From NCBI GenBank assembly GCA_002104895.1, contig MCFG01000069.1:120001-142500 (forward strand): 22,500 bases of DNA, given 5' to 3'. The position numbers were made by a program, and so were the translations under genes. Of this stretch, positions 20,416 through 22,500 are shown in pieces (the first letter of the stretch is position 1; every line of letters starts with the position of its first letter). Under the pieces are notes generated by a model, which did no database searches, was not told the origin of the DNA, and saw only the letters and a list, made by a program, of their open reading frames with translations. Source of the stretch: Anaeromyces robustus. Taxonomy: Eukaryota > Neocallimastigomycota > Neocallimastigomycetes > Neocallimastigales > Neocallimastigaceae.

Positions 20416-22500
20416 GAAGAACAAACATCACACAATAAACAAAAATCAAATGGTATTCAAATGTATAATAAAATAAAAAAGAATATTAATAATAATAATA
20501 ATAATAAATTTTATATAGACAAAGAATTGATTTCAAAGAATAATGATAATAAAAATTCATCTAAAAGACAACATATTGATCATGATGTTCAAAGTATAAC
20601 AAAATTTCAAAGATTAAATTCCATTGGAGATTCATTACCACGACAACATAGACACTTAATTGCAAGTGAAAATAGAATAATTATTAATAATAATCCTATT
20701 GATAATACTAGTACCGTTGTAGTTATCACAAAAAATAATAAAGAATCAATATCAAATAATAAAAATGAGATAGAGTCAATTAATAATAATAATCATAAAA
20801 GTAATAATAATAATGATGATGATAGTAATAATAAAAGTAATAATAATAATAATAATGATAATAATAATAATAAAAGTAATAATAATATTAAAAATCTTGA
20901 AAGTAATAATATTCAAACCATAAAAGAAGGAAATACAAATGAAATATTGGAAAATAATTTAATAAGAGAAGAAGAATTAGATGACAATCAGAAATTATTA
21001 AGTTCTTCTCCATCCTTACCTAAGCAACATATTATTGATAAGAATTATATTACAAGTTATTTATCAAAATCATATAAAAAATTTAATGTTAATCATAATA
21101 CTAAAACAATTGATGTGGAAGAGTATTTAAAAGATAAAAAAGCTAGAAAAAGAAAATTAAGACAAGAAGCTAAATCTGAAACAAAAAAAAGAAAACAATT
21201 ATTATTAAATATAGAAGATACAGTAAAAGAAATAAATAATAATATTAAAAATAAAGAAAAAGAAAAAGAGAAAGAAAAAGAGAAAGAGAAAAATCATGAA
21301 ATGGGAAAAAATGAAAAAGAGGATAATATAATAAAAAGTGATATTATACCAAAATTAATAACAACGACATCACAATTAATAGAAAAAGAAAAAGAAAAAG
21401 GAAAAGTAAAAGTAAAAAATAGTAAGAAGAGTAAAATAATAACTTCTTCCCCAGATAAAAGTATTACAATATCTTTATTATCAAACGAATCAATAAAACA
21501 CGAAGAAAAAGAAAATAAACAAGATACAGAAAAAGAAAAAGAAAAAGAAAAAGAAAAAGTGGATGAAGGTGAAAAAATTAAAAAAATTATAAAAAATAAA
21601 AATAAAAATAAAAATAAAAAAGAAGAAGAAAAAGATATAGCAATAAAATCGACAATGTCAACCATTGATACAACAAATTTATCTCCAAAATTTTTATCAC
21701 ATACTTCAACAGAAATATTTCAAAAATCTGAAAATACAAATATGAATAAAATGAAAAAAGAATTCACCCATGATAATTTAATACCACTATCATCATCATC
21801 ATTACCATCACCATCACCATCAACATCACCATCAACATCTTTAATTGCTTCTAATGAGCCATCAAAATCAATAAATACATCACTTTCAAATGAATATCAA
21901 TTGAAAAATTCAAATTATATAAGTCCTCATCATCATAGTCAAAGACTACAAAATTATAAAGCTATTATTAAATCTAAAGAAAAGGAACAATCTGATGAAA
22001 GTCAAAATCATCATATTACTGCAGCTTTTGTTCCAGCAACAAATTCAGATTCAAATTTAAATTCAAGTTCAAATCTAACAGAATCAACATCTAATCAACC
22101 AAAACCAATACTATCATCAGCATCAACTTTAATTATTAAATATCCTTCAGAATTATCATTAGATTCAAATTCAAAATCAAATACAGTAATAGCAACAACT
22201 CCAGAATTAAAACCTAAATCATTGATACCCCCATCAACGGTAGAACTTACAAATACCATTTTAACAAATCACACCACGGTTATAATTAATAAAGAAGAAA
22301 AAATAATAAATAAAAGTAATAATAAATTAAATAGAAATGAGAAAGAGAATGAAAAAGTGAAAGAAAAAGCGAAAGAAAAAGAAGAAAATAAAATAAATGA
22401 AAAAATAGAAGAAAATAGAAAAAATAAAGAAAAAGAAAAAGAAAAAGAAAAAGAAAAAGAAAAGATGAAAAAACAAGTGATAAAAAGAAATAAAGAAAAT
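18763..22500 (+). CDS. Large SQ-rich, basic, low-complexity protein (5' part)
   Basis: Exon 1 is 18763-19261, a 126-bp intron spans 19262-19387, and exon 2 opens at 19388 and is still open at the window edge. The visible protein is 1,204 residues. It starts with a strongly basic Lys-rich segment (KKEKKKKHKK, about 28-37), probably a nuclear localisation signal. A TPK(I/L)TF motif occurs twice (19-24 and 61-66). SQ dipeptides cluster at residues 46, 90, 133, 139, 148, 151 and 225, the kind of cluster phosphorylated by ATM/ATR kinases. Hydrophobic-LSS strings (IILLSS, about 105-110; FLLLSS, about 220-225) next to acidic residues resemble SUMO-interacting motifs. Further on are poly-Asn tracts, a basic YLKDKKARKRKLRQEAK segment, Lys-Glu repeats and Ser/Pro tracts. 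I recognise no folded domain and cannot name the protein. A nuclear, possibly DNA-damage-linked role is only inferred. Minus-strand frames here are shadows. Confidence 0.8.
20344..20414. repeat. (AAT)n tract encoding poly-Asn
   Basis: About 23 AAT codons, with one AAA, lie in frame within the large gene and encode poly-Asn. Shorter Asn-codon tracts occur near 19961-20020 and 20782-20885. Such in-frame homopolymers are typical of dictyostelid proteins. Confidence 0.9.

Noticed and set aside
18900-21665. Minus-strand Leu/Ser/Phe-rich open frames at 18900-19103, 19905-20177, 20253-20435 and 21294-21665
   Set aside because: They are reverse-strand reads of the Asn-, Lys- and Glu-codon tracts of the large plus-strand gene.

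Overview
The window is nuclear DNA of a social amoeba of the Dictyostelium group. This rests on extreme A+T content, very long T and A runs, (ATT)n microsatellites, Asn-rich coding tracts and short A+T-rich GT-AG introns. I cannot fix the species. It holds four genes that look intact and a fifth that runs off the right edge. The first four are on the minus strand and the fifth is on the plus strand.

Layout. 332-3066 (-): an eight-exon gene for a leucine-rich-repeat (LRR) membrane protein with one transmembrane (TM) helix. Each of its six middle exons is exactly 72 nt and encodes one 24-residue LRR. 3067-6428: a 3.4 kb region without an intact gene. It holds hairpin-forming repeat modules (4964-5349), an element of about 590 bp bounded by long inverted repeats (5343-5928), and a 58-bp tandem array inside that element. 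6429-8990 (-) and 10618-12995 (-): two tandem paralogues, each with seven exons. Each encodes seven TM segments followed by an RGS (regulator of G-protein signalling) domain, the arrangement known from Arabidopsis AtRGS1. 14417-15298 (-): an intronless four-TM protein resembling the mainly bacterial DUF2798 family. 15299-18762: a 3.5 kb divergent intergenic region with two gene relics (FNIP-repeat-like and RRM-like) and a MITE-like inverted repeat. 18763-22500 (+): the first 1,204 residues of a very large, low-complexity, SQ-rich and basic protein, cut by the window edge.

The most interesting content is the pair of receptor-like RGS proteins. Their exon structure is conserved almost to the base, while the linker inside the RGS domain has diverged. 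They suggest a locally duplicated 7TM-RGS regulator of heterotrimeric G proteins. The LRR protein may also act at the cell surface, but nothing in the sequence links it to the RGS pair. All splice models were made by eye from GT-AG sites, reading frame and, for the RGS pair, agreement between paralogues. All family assignments come from motif recognition; no search was run.
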